Of a DNA stretch of 64,000 bases, positions 48,601 to 57,215 are shown piece by piece. The notes beneath the pieces are model-generated. The model made no database searches. It had not been told where the DNA came from and worked only from the letters and a program-made list of their open reading frames with translations. Source of the DNA: a virus. Where the stretch lies: positions 17,456-81,455 of the IMG/VR virus record IMGVR_UViG_3300003322_000266. The stretch is one strand, 5' to 3'. The position numbers and the translations under genes are program-made. Within the stretch, counting starts at the first letter, position 1. Each line of letters starts with the position of its first letter.

Positions 48601-50520
48601 CTAGTGCCCGAAAGACAGGCCTCCGATGTTGAGGGTGTGGAAGGTGTCAGAGACAGAGTTGTTCGGCATCTGCGCGTTGCCGAGACCCGGAGCTGCGCCT
48701 GGACCCTTGGCTCCAGTAGCCGAAGCCGCACTGGTCGTCACGGGCGGAGCTGGCGGCTTGGCGCTGACCGGAGGTGCCGAAGCCTGTACCGGAGCAGCCA
48801 CGGCCGTCGCCTGCTTCTGGGACCCGAAGACGAAACCAGTTCGCAGGTTTCGGAACATGGGCTGTGGAGCCGGCGCAGCTTGCGGAGCATCGACTGTGGT
48901 ACCGATGCCAGAGACGTCGAAGCCTGCGGCTGTCAGCTGTGTTGCCAGTGTGATCGGCAGCGGCTGCTTCTTCTCCTTCCGCTTCTTCAACATGTCGGTG
49001 ATGTAGCCCTTGTCGAAGCTCCGCTTGTCCGCCGCCGTGTCCTTGTCCTGGTACTCGTTCAGCGTGTTTGCGATCACCTCGTTGGAGCTATCACCGTAGC
49101 GCGCAACGTCCCAAAGCTTACCCAGCAGACCGATCTTGGACGCTTCCTTCTGCGCCTTGCCGGTCACGACTGCGTTCGCAACCTTCTGCATCTCCTTCTG
49201 CTGCTGGATCTGCGGACTCTTCTCGTCACCGAAGAAGAAGGTCTTGAGGCCGTTCAGCAGCCAGCCCTTGGCACCTTCCCACAGACTCTTGACGAAAGAC
49301 TGGATGTAGTCCTTGCCGTAGCGCTTCTCGAGTTCGGCGTTGATACCGGACAGCAGCGGACCGATCAGGCTGGTGAAGAGAGCACCGAGACCCACGAGCT
49401 TTCCCAGAGCGCCAGCGCCTTCACCCGACGACAGAGCCTGCCACTTGCGCCTGAGGTAGCCGAAGATGTCACCCATCGACTTGTGAATCCAGTCGTAGGT
49501 CTCGTGACCCAGAGTCTTGATTCCGCCTGCGATCGTCTTCATGGTCTTGTCGACCTTGAGGATCGCTTGCACAGCCTTCGGGTTGTTGCCAGCCTTCTTC
49601 AGTGCCCAGGTGACGCCCGACTCCCAGACCTTGGAGGGTCGGAGAGGATCGACCTTGTCCTTGATCTTGCGACCCAGCATCTCGGCCGCCTTCTGCATCG
49701 ACCTGGAGAGCGAGAGCTTGCCGTGCTGGTCCTGACCGAGGCGCAGGAACCGACCGAGCTTCGACTGGTACAGGTCCTTGTAGTCCGCCTTCTGCTCGAC
49801 TTGTGGAAGTGCCTTCTTCTCGGCATCGAGAACACGCTCGTTCTTCTGCGCGATGGCATCCAGGTCATCGATCTGCTTTTTCAGGTTCTTGAGGATCTGG
49901 TCGACGTCGCCATTCTTGTCTGCAGCCGCGAGCTTCGAGCCGGTGGGGTCGTCGACCTTGGCCTTCAACTTCTGGTACGCGTTGTAGACATCGAGCAGCG
50001 CAACCTTGAACTTCTGGACATCCTGGGTGTTGACGGTCGAAGGCGCCGCGCGCTTCTTGTCGACCTCGTCCTTCAGCGCCTTGAGCTTGGTCTCGAAGGT
50101 GATGGCAGCCGCCTGCTTGATGTCCTTCTTTTTCTTGTCCTTCTTCTTGACCTGGACGTCCTTCTTGCTTTCCTTGAGCGCGAGTTCACGAGCCTTGAGC
50201 TCGTCTTCCTTCTCTTGCGCTTCTTCGGCAGCGACTTCAGCTTCGGCTTGTGCCAGGAGTTCGGCCTTGCGAGTCTGCGCCATCTCGCGATCGAGTTGAG
50301 CCTTCAGGCCCTGCATCTGCTTCTTGGTCAGACGCTTGTCCTGCTGACTCTTCGCCTTCGTCATCACTTCGACGGTGTCGATGAGCTGCTTGAGGTCTGG
50401 CGCTGAGCCAGGTTCCGCTGCATCGATTTCGTCGTAGACTGCTTGGGCTTTGCGCAGGTGATCGAGCTTCGAGTTCGCCTTCTGCGTCGACTTCTGTCCT
50501 GGTCGTTGGCGCTTTGCCAT
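48601..50520 (-). CDS. Tape-measure protein candidate, 639 aa
   Basis: From ATG 50520, with GGAGG upstream. Residues 1-260 are almost entirely charged coiled coil with an extremely basic run (VQVKKKDKKKKDIKQ). A hydrophobic, Gly/Leu-rich patch follows around residue 400 (GALGKLVGLGALFTSLIGPL), then Ala/Pro-rich C-terminal tail (APPVSAKPPAPPVTTSA). Placement between the chaperone-like genes and the lysin fits a tape measure; 639 residues would predict a tail near 95 nm at 1.5 angstrom per residue. No sequence motif proves it. Confidence 0.65.
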   Translation of the reverse strand: MAKRQRPGQKSTQKANSKLDHLRKAQAVYDEIDAAEPGSAPDLKQLIDTVEVMTKAKSQQDKRLTKKQMQGLKAQLDREMAQTRKAELLAQAEAEVAAEEAQEKEDELKARELALKESKKDVQVKKKDKKKKDIKQAAAITFETKLKALKDEVDKKRAAPSTVNTQDVQKFKVALLDVYNAYQKLKAKVDDPTGSKLAAADKNGDVDQILKNLKKQIDDLDAIAQKNERVLDAEKKALPQVEQKADYKDLYQSKLGRFLRLGQDQHGKLSLSRSMQKAAEMLGRKIKDKVDPLRPSKVWESGVTWALKKAGNNPKAVQAILKVDKTMKTIAGGIKTLGHETYDWIHKSMGDIFGYLRRKWQALSSGEGAGALGKLVGLGALFTSLIGPLLSGINAELEKRYGKDYIQSFVKSLWEGAKGWLLNGLKTFFFGDEKSPQIQQQKEMQKVANAVVTGKAQKEASKIGLLGKLWDVARYGDSSNEVIANTLNEYQDKDTAADKRSFDKGYITDMLKKRKEKKQPLPITLATQLTAAGFDVSGIGTTVDAPQAAPAPQPMFRNLRTGFVFGSQKQATAVAAPVQASAPPVSAKPPAPPVTTSAASATGAKGPGAAPGLGNAQMPNNSVSDTFHTLNIGGLSFGH

Positions 50521-50521
50521 C

Positions 50522-50743
50522 TCAACCTCCGATGTAGATTTCCCCGTTCTTGATCGCCTCGGCCTTGCGCTTCCAGACATCCTTGACGAACGTACTGAGG
50601 TAGAACAAGCGCGAACTCAGCATCTGATCGTCGTAGATGTGGAGCTCTTGCGCGATCGTGCGCTGCATGTAGAGGATGTCAGCTTCAGTAATGCGGGGAA
50701 GGAAACGTGCGTGCGTCGATGATGAGCTTCGACTGCTCCTCAT
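50522..50743 (-). CDS. Tail assembly chaperone-like protein, 73 aa
   Basis: ATG 50743 has AAGGAG seven bases upstream and lies inside the 3' end of the preceding gene (59-bp overlap, +1 frame). Helical protein (TEADILYMQRTIAQELHIYD, STFVKDVWKRKAEAI). In many phages a tail assembly chaperone pair overlaps just upstream of the tape measure. Independent translation is supported by the ribosome site; frameshift fusion is possible. Confidence 0.65.
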   Translation of the reverse strand: MRSSRSSSSTHARFLPRITEADILYMQRTIAQELHIYDDQMLSSRLFYLSTFVKDVWKRKAEAIKNGEIYIGG

Positions 50744-51839
50744 GTCCGCACTCCTTGCACTTCACGTTGACGGTTTCGACGACACCGAAGTCATCGACGA
50801 GCTCTGAGAACTTGAGGACCAGCAGAGCTTGATCGTTGGTCAGGTACTCCTCGACCACCTCGATCTTGTCCTGCAGCGTCCAGCGATTCAGGTCACCTTC
50901 CTTCTCAGGAGTGATCGGGAAAGGCGTGTCGAGGTCCAGCATCGAGGCGATGCGAGCCACGTACTGGAAGTCTTCGTCCGCGAGTCGTGGATCGTCGAGG
51001 AACTCGATCGAGTCCATCATGGTCTCGGGCCTGAGATCGACGCGCCGGAGTTCACCGTCGTCGAGTGTGATCATGATGTGGTAGACCTCCGGGTCCGGGA
51101 TCGTGTCCAGGTATCGGGTCTCGAGTTTCGAGACGTCATGCGAGCTCTCGTTGTCGAGACTGGACCTGGGCAGCAGACCCTTCTTCACCTTCTCATGATG
51201 AGCCGGATTCGAGCACATGTGCTGGACACGCATCGTCTGCTTCTCGAACGAGTTCGCGCGCAGCCAGTAGAGCACTGCGTTGAAGTCGTTGACCGAGAGC
51301 CGGAATGCGATGTTCTGGTGACCCGATGGCGTCATCAGCACCGACGACACGACTTCGCAGACCAGCTGCATCGAGTCGACGTCGTTGGCCTTGGCCAGCT
51401 TGGCCAGGTGCGGGACCCGGAAGGGCTTGATGTACAAGTCCTTGAACGGGTAGTAGGCGAACTTCGACGGCAGGTCGATACTCGTGTACTCGGCCGTCGA
51501 GACCGGAGTCACAGGCGCTGCCGGATTGTCGATCAGGAATGGCTTGCGACCATCGTCGACTGCAGCCTTCGCCTCTTGCACGACCTGTCGCGCTTGTTCC
51601 TGGACACGCGGATCGGCCATGACCGGCGGGCTCACTTTTGGAGCTTGGACCTGAGTCTCGGCCGACAGTTCTGGGATCACCGGCTTGCGACGTTCGGGTC
51701 GCACGGACTCGAGAACAGGACGCTCCTGGCCACGGTTGAGGATGCCTTGCCTTAGCTTCTGGTCGATGACGTCACGAGCCTCGGCCGAGATTGGAAACTC
51801 GAAGCCAGGCGTCGGTTCGGGTACTTGTGGTGTGGTCAC
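50685..51839 (-). CDS. gp26-like baseplate hub assembly protein, 384 aa
   Basis: N-terminal 130 residues are Pro/Gln-rich and probably disordered. Residues about 135-360 are a helical domain with two RVxHL-type segments (RVPHLAKLAKANDVDSMQLV, FRLSVNDFNAVLYWLRAN). The C-terminus has VKCKECGHEEQSKLIIDART followed by FPSP, matching the closing zinc-knuckle of T4 gp26-type hub assembly proteins (C-x-x-C-G-x-x-x ... I-x-x-D-x-x-x-F-F). Two earlier cysteines (QHMCSNP and CEV) could join the site. Located before the tape measure, as in T4-like hub operons. Confidence 0.7.
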   Translation of the reverse strand: MTTPQVPEPTPGFEFPISAEARDVIDQKLRQGILNRGQERPVLESVRPERRKPVIPELSAETQVQAPKVSPPVMADPRVQEQARQVVQEAKAAVDDGRKPFLIDNPAAPVTPVSTAEYTSIDLPSKFAYYPFKDLYIKPFRVPHLAKLAKANDVDSMQLVCEVVSSVLMTPSGHQNIAFRLSVNDFNAVLYWLRANSFEKQTMRVQHMCSNPAHHEKVKKGLLPRSSLDNESSHDVSKLETRYLDTIPDPEVYHIMITLDDGELRRVDLRPETMMDSIEFLDDPRLADEDFQYVARIASMLDLDTPFPITPEKEGDLNRWTLQDKIEVVEEYLTNDQALLVLKFSELVDDFGVVETVNVKCKECGHEEQSKLIIDARTFPSPHY

Positions 51840-51848
51840 TTTTGGCTC

Positions 51849-52694
51849 TTAGGAGAGAAGGTTGTTCAACTGGGAGGAAAGTGCGCCAGTGATGGCACCG
51901 GTTCCATATCCAGCGGCCGTTTGGGTCAACGTGTCGAGTAGACCCTTGTCGTTATTTACAGTGATGTCGACCTCTTCCACTGCGAAAGTGACATTTTGCA
52001 CCAGGGCCTGTGCGTCACCAGAAGTGAGTTCCACAGACGATGGTTCGGTCGGCCAGCAGTTGATGAGTCGGACATTGAGAAGGATGTTGCGCCGGACCGA
52101 AAGTACAGCCAGCACGATGTCCTTCTTGTAGTCAGCGGGGTATCCCCAGACACCTTGGTTCTGCACCACCTTCGGGTTCACGTTGGCCAGGACTCGACCT
52201 TGCCATGCCTTGATGTACTGATGTGCACGGCTCGAGCTGTCCATGAAGAGACCCAGGGACAGCGATCCGACTTCGTACTTGTTGGCGTAGTGAACGTTAT
52301 GACCATTGCGCAGGATCGTGTCCAGGCTGAACTGACGGAGCGGCAGGTTCGCCGTCTGCACGTAGTACCAGGGCAACGAGACAGAGGGTTGACCGATGCT
52401 GACACCACCGACAGAGATGCCTGCGTTCTGGGCACTCGTGTTCGTGATGTCGGGCATGACAGCGTACCAGCACCACGACTGCACAGCGTCGCCACGAGCA
52501 TTGATGCCGTGCATGTCGTCGCCGAGCGTGGTACCGCCAGTCGCGCCAGCCGAAGCAAGCAGCTGACCAGGAGTCTGAAGCGCGCCTTGGACTGCGTCCT
52601 GGACATTGCCTTGAGCTGCCTGATTGAGCAGGGTCAAGCCACTGGTCTGGACTGCTTTCTTGGCAGCGCCGATGTAATCGGAGATGGAGGGCAT
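51849..52694 (-). CDS. Tail tube-fold (gp19-like) protein, 281 aa
   Basis: Residues 75-250 show a T4 gp19-type tube fold: WCWYAVMPDI, then VSLPWYYVQTANLPLRQFSL, then YANKYEVGSLSLGLFMDSSS, then HQYIKAWQGRV and VTFAVEEVDITVN. The N-terminal 60 residues and the C-terminal 35 are Ala/Gly-rich extensions. It may be the main tube protein or a tube-initiator paralogue; the larger size than gp19 (163 aa) leaves both open. No strong ribosome site before ATG 52694. Confidence 0.65.
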   Translation of the reverse strand: MPSISDYIGAAKKAVQTSGLTLLNQAAQGNVQDAVQGALQTPGQLLASAGATGGTTLGDDMHGINARGDAVQSWCWYAVMPDITNTSAQNAGISVGGVSIGQPSVSLPWYYVQTANLPLRQFSLDTILRNGHNVHYANKYEVGSLSLGLFMDSSSRAHQYIKAWQGRVLANVNPKVVQNQGVWGYPADYKKDIVLAVLSVRRNILLNVRLINCWPTEPSSVELTSGDAQALVQNVTFAVEEVDITVNNDKGLLDTLTQTAAGYGTGAITGALSSQLNNLLS

Positions 52695-52778
52695 GTGCGT
52701 GCTCTGCTAGTTGAGAGCTGGGAATGGCTGAAGGGTGAATCTCAGACGACAGCCAATCGCCAGGATATGAGGCTGTGG

Positions 52779-52807
52779 AAGGCTGCCCTTAGGACAGGGT
52801 CAGCCTT
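52779..52807 (-). terminator. Hairpin at the end of the connector-region operon
   Basis: On the minus strand, AAGGCTG and CCCT pair with AGGG and CAGCCTT (one bulged A), starting at the stop codon of the 52807 gene. A gap of 84 bp follows before the tube gene, with nothing else recognisable in it. U-tract absent, so moderate. Confidence 0.55.
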
Positions 52808-53232
52808 TAGGACCACAGATAGACGACCAGGGGATCAGTCACACCGTTACCTCGCGGGTAGGCACGGTTGAGGTACATCTCGGTGAAGTTTGTGCAGTCA
52901 CGTCCCTGCGGTCGCAGGTAGTAACCCATGCGCTCGTCACCATCGAGCGTCTGACCGTCGCGTGGAGGATTCAGGTCGCGCTCGACCACCTCCATGTTGG
53001 GGTCCGTAGGCAGGAACTCTTGTCCCACCTTGTAGTTGATGATGAGCGCCGGTGGGTCCGTCGTCCTGCTGACTCCGATCCTGGCAAGCATTTGGTCATC
53101 CATCTGACCGGCGGGGTCGTTGACCCAGACGTTCTTGAACGTCTCTTGCAAGATCATGAGGTCCCGCAGGACTTGGATCTCGACGTCGCTGGTCATCTTG
53201 TCGTACTGGATGCCAACGCTGTTGATGGTCAT
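52807..53232 (-). CDS. Hypothetical connector/neck-region protein, 141 aa
   Basis: ATG 53232 with GGAGG upstream overlaps the previous stop (ATGA). Residues DQMLARIGVSRTTDPPALII and RDCTNFTEMYLNRAYPRGN suggest a compact alpha/beta protein. Between portal and tube genes, where neck, tail-terminator and completion proteins usually lie. No family recognised. Confidence 0.65.
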   Translation of the reverse strand: MTINSVGIQYDKMTSDVEIQVLRDLMILQETFKNVWVNDPAGQMDDQMLARIGVSRTTDPPALIINYKVGQEFLPTDPNMEVVERDLNPPRDGQTLDGDERMGYYLRPQGRDCTNFTEMYLNRAYPRGNGVTDPLVVYLWS

Positions 53233-53492
53233 GCTGCCTCCGCTTCCGACCGAATGTTGCGCGCCAGTTTCTGCGCGGTGGCCAGATCGATGGTGATGAC
53301 TCGGGTGGGGTCGTTCGGAAACACGAGGCGGATGTGCTTGCCGTTCGACGACGGACGCACGCCGAAGCGTGTGCCTTGCTTGATCGTGACCGGATTGCCA
53401 CGGAAGTCCACCGTCACGGGTTTGGCACCGTCGTAGGTGAAGAACTCGTAGTCGGATTCCGGCTTGATTCGCGCCAGAAGGAATGAGTGCAT
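53229..53492 (-). CDS. Hypothetical protein, 87 aa
   Basis: Beta-rich N-terminal 65 residues (DYEFFTYDGAKPVTVDFRGN, then TIKQGTRFGVRPS), then a helix (LATAQKLARNIRSE). Soluble. Located in the portal-to-tube interval and coupled to its downstream neighbour by ATGA. Role unknown. Confidence 0.65.
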   Translation of the reverse strand: MHSFLLARIKPESDYEFFTYDGAKPVTVDFRGNPVTIKQGTRFGVRPSSNGKHIRLVFPNDPTRVITIDLATAQKLARNIRSEAEAA

Positions 53493-53494
53493 GT

Positions 53495-53746
53495 TCAGTG
53501 CTCTCCGATCTGGGACTTGCGCAGACGCAGGTCGGAGATGTTCTCCTTCGTGCGGTTGATCTGCTTCTCGGTCGTGTTGCGTTGAACCGGCGACATCGCG
53601 CGCCGATTCTCACGGCTCGGCATCGAGTGCTTGAGGTTCTCGACCTGCTTCTTCTTGTTCTCGATCTGGTTGTCGAGGTTCTGCTTCTGTTGCTTCTGGC
53701 TCGGTGTCTCGTCGGCCAGCAAGCGACTCTTAGCGTTGAGCTTCAT
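53495..53746 (-). CDS. Hypothetical coiled-coil protein, 83 aa
   Basis: ATG 53746 has GGAG six bases upstream and is preferred over two upstream ATGs. Nearly all residues are charged or Gln/Asn helix (SQKQQKQNLDNQIENKKKQV). A small assembly or scaffold-type role is possible; not recognised. A hairpin and the AT-rich motif precede it. Confidence 0.6.
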   Translation of the reverse strand: MKLNAKSRLLADETPSQKQQKQNLDNQIENKKKQVENLKHSMPSRENRRAMSPVQRNTTEKQINRTKENISDLRLRKSQIGEH

Positions 53747-53769
53747 GTGTGACTCCATGACTGGAGCAA

Positions 53770-53808
53770 GACCCTCCGTAGAGGGTCCCGCAGTTGCCAT
53801 AAAATTGA
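53770..53808 (-). promoter_or_regulatory. AT-rich motif followed by a UNCG-loop hairpin
   Basis: On the minus strand TCAATTTTATGGCAAC (53793-53808) matches the recurring gap motif, and just downstream is a GACCCTC / GAGGGTC stem closed by a TACG loop (53770-53787), a C(UNCG)G-type very stable tetraloop. Either a leader structure in a transcript starting at the motif, or a terminator/processing site behind the portal gene. Confidence 0.5.
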
Positions 53809-53819
53809 TGCCCAGACTC

Positions 53820-55703
53820 TTAGGCGCCGAAGCCCGGAAGGCGGTCGGCACCGAGCTTCTTCATGTTGGCTTGCTTGAGCCGCGCTCGGTAGTTCGGGTC
53901 GGCCTCGACTTGAGCTGCGATCTTGGCGATGCGCCAGTTCATGTCGCGAGCCTTCATGCGAGGCTGTGCAGCGTCGGGTACGTGCCGCTTCTTGCCGGTC
54001 ACGGACTCGGTGAACATCTCTGGATTCTTGAACTCACGTGCGAGGATGCCCTTGGCGAAACCACCGAGGCCATGCTTGACAGAGCCCGTGGTCAGCTGGT
54101 TCGATTCGGCCTTCTGACCTTGCGTCGGAGCCAGGTTGTCATCGCCAGAGCCTGACCCGGAACCACCATCGTCACCGAACTCGGCATCATCGGGGTTCTG
54201 GTTCGCCACGTTCTGTGGCAGCTCCATGTACTTCGAGATCTGCTTCTTGATCTCTTCGTTCTCGCGAGCATCGCGGATCAGAGTGTCCTTGTCGACACCA
54301 GCAGCCGCAAGCCACATCTTCAGTGGCACAGGCACGCCGTGACCTTCCAGCTTCTCCAGCATGTCCATCATGTTGTCTTCGCCCTTGGCCGTCAGGTCCT
54401 TCGTCCAGTGCAGCACTGGAATCCGGAGGTTCTCACGGTTTGCGGCGTTGAACATGAAGTCGAGCAGTCGATCGGATTGACCGGCCTTCGACGGGTCCTT
54501 GAACAGACGGTTGGCGATGGCGATGAGAGGGAACAGCTTCTTGTAGAAGATGCCGTTCGTCAGGTGCGTCCGGTAGCCGTTCGTCGTCTCCAGGAACGTC
54601 GAGTAGGCCGACTCGGCCGCAGCATACGATGCGTCACCGCTCATCATCGCTTCGCTGACGCCCAGGGCACGCAGCTTGTACGGAGTCATGACGTCGGTCA
54701 TGTCCGTCCACTTCCAGAAGTCGCCACCTGGGCGCAGGTCTTGAATCTGGATCGCGTTGCGCGTCGAGATCCAGCCGCCCATCGGGTCCTTCTCGGCATC
54801 CATGAACTGCTGGACTAGGACCTGCAGCTCTTCACTGGTCGGCGTCCACACGTCGTCGCCGGCTGCGATGTGCGACATCGCGCGCTGCCGGCGTTGGGCT
54901 TCGGTCAATGTGCCCCGGAACATGGTCTTCTCGATCATGTACATGGGCAGGATGCGATGAAGGTATGACTGGTACGCACGGTCGGTCAGACCACGACGAC
55001 CAAGCCAAAGAGTCGTGATCGGATCGAGAACGAACGAGCCTTCCTTCAGCAGCTTCGTGAACGCTTGTGGAATCGTCGCCAGATAGGCCCTCGCGTAGTC
55101 GGTCGCTGAGTCGAGGAACCGCATCGTCGGACCTGAGACCGAGACTCGAACCGTCGGGTCGACGTTGTTGAACGGGCTTGGACTCACACCGCACTGCATG
55201 GCATCGTGCGTCAGGATGTCCATGAAGTTCTTCGCGGCCGCATCGAAGATCAGAGACCCGCAGTAGAAGCCGTCGGTCAGGTACGCGACCGAGAGTTGAG
55301 GCAGCAGCTCTTGGAGGTTGAGCCTGGACAGCGCTGCGTTGAAGACGTCGGTCTCTTTGTCTTCGAGACCACGGAGTTCCCAGTCCGAGAACGGGAACAC
55401 CGACTGGATATCGACCGCCGACCCTGCCACGTTGTCGTGCATGTAGATGTCGCGGTAGAAGTAGGTCAGTGACGACGAGTCCGGAATCTCTGGAGTCGCC
55501 GGCAGCAACCCGCTCATGTAGTAGTTGAAGTTCGACCCGTGGTAGAACTGGGACGAAACGTTCGAGGTGCTGAACGTGCCACCACCGCCACTGAGCGCAG
55601 CGGTCACGATGTTGTCGCCACGGGCTTGTCGCTGCGGCAACATCGCGGTCGTCTTCACTTCACCCCGACGGGTGATAGCGGTGATACGGTCTTTGGCAAA
55701 CAT
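53820..55703 (-). CDS. Portal protein, 627 aa
   Basis: The dodecameric vertex through which DNA enters and leaves. Portal-type landmarks: HDNVAGSAVDIQSVFPFSDW near residue 90, a central stem region, and DDVWTPTSEELQVLVQQFMD near 285 followed by GGWISTRNAIQI, then the C-terminal domain with GVPVPLKMWLAA (about 455-467). Position next to TerL and near the tail genes fits. AAGGAA precedes ATG 55703. The VPLKMWLAA segment is repeated in the protein at 57166-58431. Confidence 0.82.
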   Translation of the reverse strand: MFAKDRITAITRRGEVKTTAMLPQRQARGDNIVTAALSGGGGTFSTSNVSSQFYHGSNFNYYMSGLLPATPEIPDSSSLTYFYRDIYMHDNVAGSAVDIQSVFPFSDWELRGLEDKETDVFNAALSRLNLQELLPQLSVAYLTDGFYCGSLIFDAAAKNFMDILTHDAMQCGVSPSPFNNVDPTVRVSVSGPTMRFLDSATDYARAYLATIPQAFTKLLKEGSFVLDPITTLWLGRRGLTDRAYQSYLHRILPMYMIEKTMFRGTLTEAQRRQRAMSHIAAGDDVWTPTSEELQVLVQQFMDAEKDPMGGWISTRNAIQIQDLRPGGDFWKWTDMTDVMTPYKLRALGVSEAMMSGDASYAAAESAYSTFLETTNGYRTHLTNGIFYKKLFPLIAIANRLFKDPSKAGQSDRLLDFMFNAANRENLRIPVLHWTKDLTAKGEDNMMDMLEKLEGHGVPVPLKMWLAAAGVDKDTLIRDARENEEIKKQISKYMELPQNVANQNPDDAEFGDDGGSGSGSGDDNLAPTQGQKAESNQLTTGSVKHGLGGFAKGILAREFKNPEMFTESVTGKKRHVPDAAQPRMKARDMNWRIAKIAAQVEADPNYRARLKQANMKKLGADRLPGFGA

Positions 55704-55714
55704 CGTTGTTCCTT

Positions 55715-55894
55715 CTACAGGTAGAGCTCGCGACTCACGTCATGTCGCGGCTCCGTTCGTTGATCTCGCAGGCTTTCCAAAAGCAGGATCAGCTCTTCCT
55801 TGAGCCTGACCCTGAGCAGTGCCTGTTGTCTGAAATGGCGATCGCGCCTAACCTGGAGTTGCTCTGGGCTCGGGCGCTGGTGACGTGTGAACAT
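55715..55894 (-). CDS. Small basic helical protein upstream of the portal gene, 59 aa
   Basis: Easily missed frame: ATG 55894 (MFTRHQRPSPEQLQ) to TAG 55715, with GAGG seven bases upstream, filling an otherwise empty 209-bp gap. Arg/Glu/Leu-rich amphipathic helix (LLRVRLKEELILLLESLRDQ). No other frame in the gap has a ribosome site. Function unknown; close spacing to the portal gene suggests coexpression. Confidence 0.6.
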   Translation of the reverse strand: MFTRHQRPSPEQLQVRRDRHFRQQALLRVRLKEELILLLESLRDQRTEPRHDVSRELYL

Positions 55895-55912
55895 GAGGTA
55901 CCTCGTGAGAGG

Positions 55913-56410
55913 TTACTTGCTCTTCGCCGCATTCGTATCCGCAGACCGGAATGCGGCACGGATGTAAATCGATCTGGCGGTGTCCTCTTCAACTTCAAAG
56001 GGCTTGGCGCCCTTAACCTTGATGATGCGCAGGCCGTCTTCACTCATGATGAAGCAGCCCCAACCTGGAAGTATACGAGCTCCGACTTTCTTGTACACCG
56101 ACTCTGGCATCGCCACGTAGCTCTGGTTGCAGTACTCTTCATACTGCGCCATCTTCTTGTCAGCCCTGAAGTCTGCGACCGAGGACTTGACTTCGACGAT
56201 GACCAGATAGCCGTTCATGGCCAGGACGAGAATGTCGGCACGAAGACGACCCATGGGCACCAAGCCGATCTCGAAGAAGCACATGCGCATCTTCTTCGCG
56301 TAGTACTTGGCGACCGTGGCCTTGATGTTGTCAGCGAGACCAGTCGAGCGCTTGAGCCTGATGTCGATAGCGCCGTAGGTCAGAGCCTTGGTTCTGCGAC
56401 GGCGACCCAT
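55913..56410 (-). CDS. MmcB-like PD-(D/E)XK nuclease, 165 aa
   Basis: From ATG 56410 with GAGG upstream. Motifs of the restriction-like fold: FFEIGL, RLRADILVL with the catalytic Asp, VIVEVKSSVADFRADKKMAQ with E-x-K, then YEEYCNQSYVAM. This is the MmcB DNA-repair nuclease pattern. In a packaging/recombination operon it could resolve branched DNA or protect replication intermediates. Family match by motif; target structure not known. Confidence 0.75.
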   Translation of the reverse strand: MGRRRRTKALTYGAIDIRLKRSTGLADNIKATVAKYYAKKMRMCFFEIGLVPMGRLRADILVLAMNGYLVIVEVKSSVADFRADKKMAQYEEYCNQSYVAMPESVYKKVGARILPGWGCFIMSEDGLRIIKVKGAKPFEVEEDTARSIYIRAAFRSADTNAAKSK

Positions 56411-56417
56411 CCGAGCC

Positions 56418-57215
56418 TCACTGCTGCAGGAATGAGATCGCGTCACGCTTGACGTCGGCGAACTTGCTCTGAATCGCTTGACTGATCCGCACCAGTGACT
56501 CCTGTCGTGCCTGCTGAATGTGCTTCGCAGCCTCGGCAGTTGTCACCGATCGGATCGTGGTCTCGACCAGCCGATCCTCCTGCACCAGCAGCATGCCGAT
56601 GTCGAGGAAGACGGGACGGATGATCTTCTCAACCATGGCGTCACCCAGCGCACCCTTGTCTCGCGTCGACTGCATGTCGATGACGAGCTCGCGGATCGAG
56701 GTGATCAGCGAGTTGTACTGGTAGACACCACGTGCGCCCTTGGTCTTGCGGATCGCATGCTCCGCGTAGGGCAACATATCGAGAGTGGCTTGGGCCAGAC
56801 GCTTGAGCAGTAGCGACTGTGCGCTCTCGTGAGAGTCTGACTCGAGAAGCTGGTTGATCTCTTCGGCACTGTCACCGAGGATCGACTTCATCTTTCCAGG
56901 TGTGAGCTTCGAGATCGTCTTCGTCGCCGGCTTCTCGAGTCGAGCTGGAAGGTTGTCCTTCTTCAGTTTTGGGATCATCAGTGCGGTCGATCCCTTTTTC
57001 TTCTTCAGTTTCTTCTCGCGCTCGCGCTCGATCTCGGCCACGGCCGGGTTGCGCTTCTTGCCCGAGTCCGCAAGCGCCAGACTGGAATCCCGGCGCTTGA
57101 CCGGGATGTCGTCGTTCAGGTGCTTGGTTGAGACACGCCCATTCGACCTCTTGGTCGAGAGGTGGTCACCGGACTTGAGCTTCTGTACCTTGACCTTGCT
57201 TTTTGAAGTATTCAT
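56418..57215 (-). CDS. Hypothetical head-region protein with basic N-terminus, 265 aa
   Basis: From ATG 57215, which overlaps the previous gene by 50 bp and has no clear ribosome site. Residues 1-110 are Lys/Arg/Ser-rich and probably disordered (KKLKKKKGSTALMIPKL). Residues 115-265 are helical (RLAQATLDMLPYAEHAIRKT, then TSIRELVIDMQSTRDKGALG). A DNA-contacting scaffold or an internal head protein is possible; nothing is recognised. Confidence 0.6.
   Translation of the reverse strand: MNTSKSKVKVQKLKSGDHLSTKRSNGRVSTKHLNDDIPVKRRDSSLALADSGKKRNPAVAEIEREREKKLKKKKGSTALMIPKLKKDNLPARLEKPATKTISKLTPGKMKSILGDSAEEINQLLESDSHESAQSLLLKRLAQATLDMLPYAEHAIRKTKGARGVYQYNSLITSIRELVIDMQSTRDKGALGDAMVEKIIRPVFLDIGMLLVQEDRLVETTIRSVTTAEAAKHIQQARQESLVRISQAIQSKFADVKRDAISFLQQ

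Noticed and set aside
48604-50406. 600-codon plus-strand frame opposite the tape-measure candidate
   Set aside because: Leu/Arg-rich mirror of Lys/Gln/Glu codons; opposite to the operon direction and without ribosome site.
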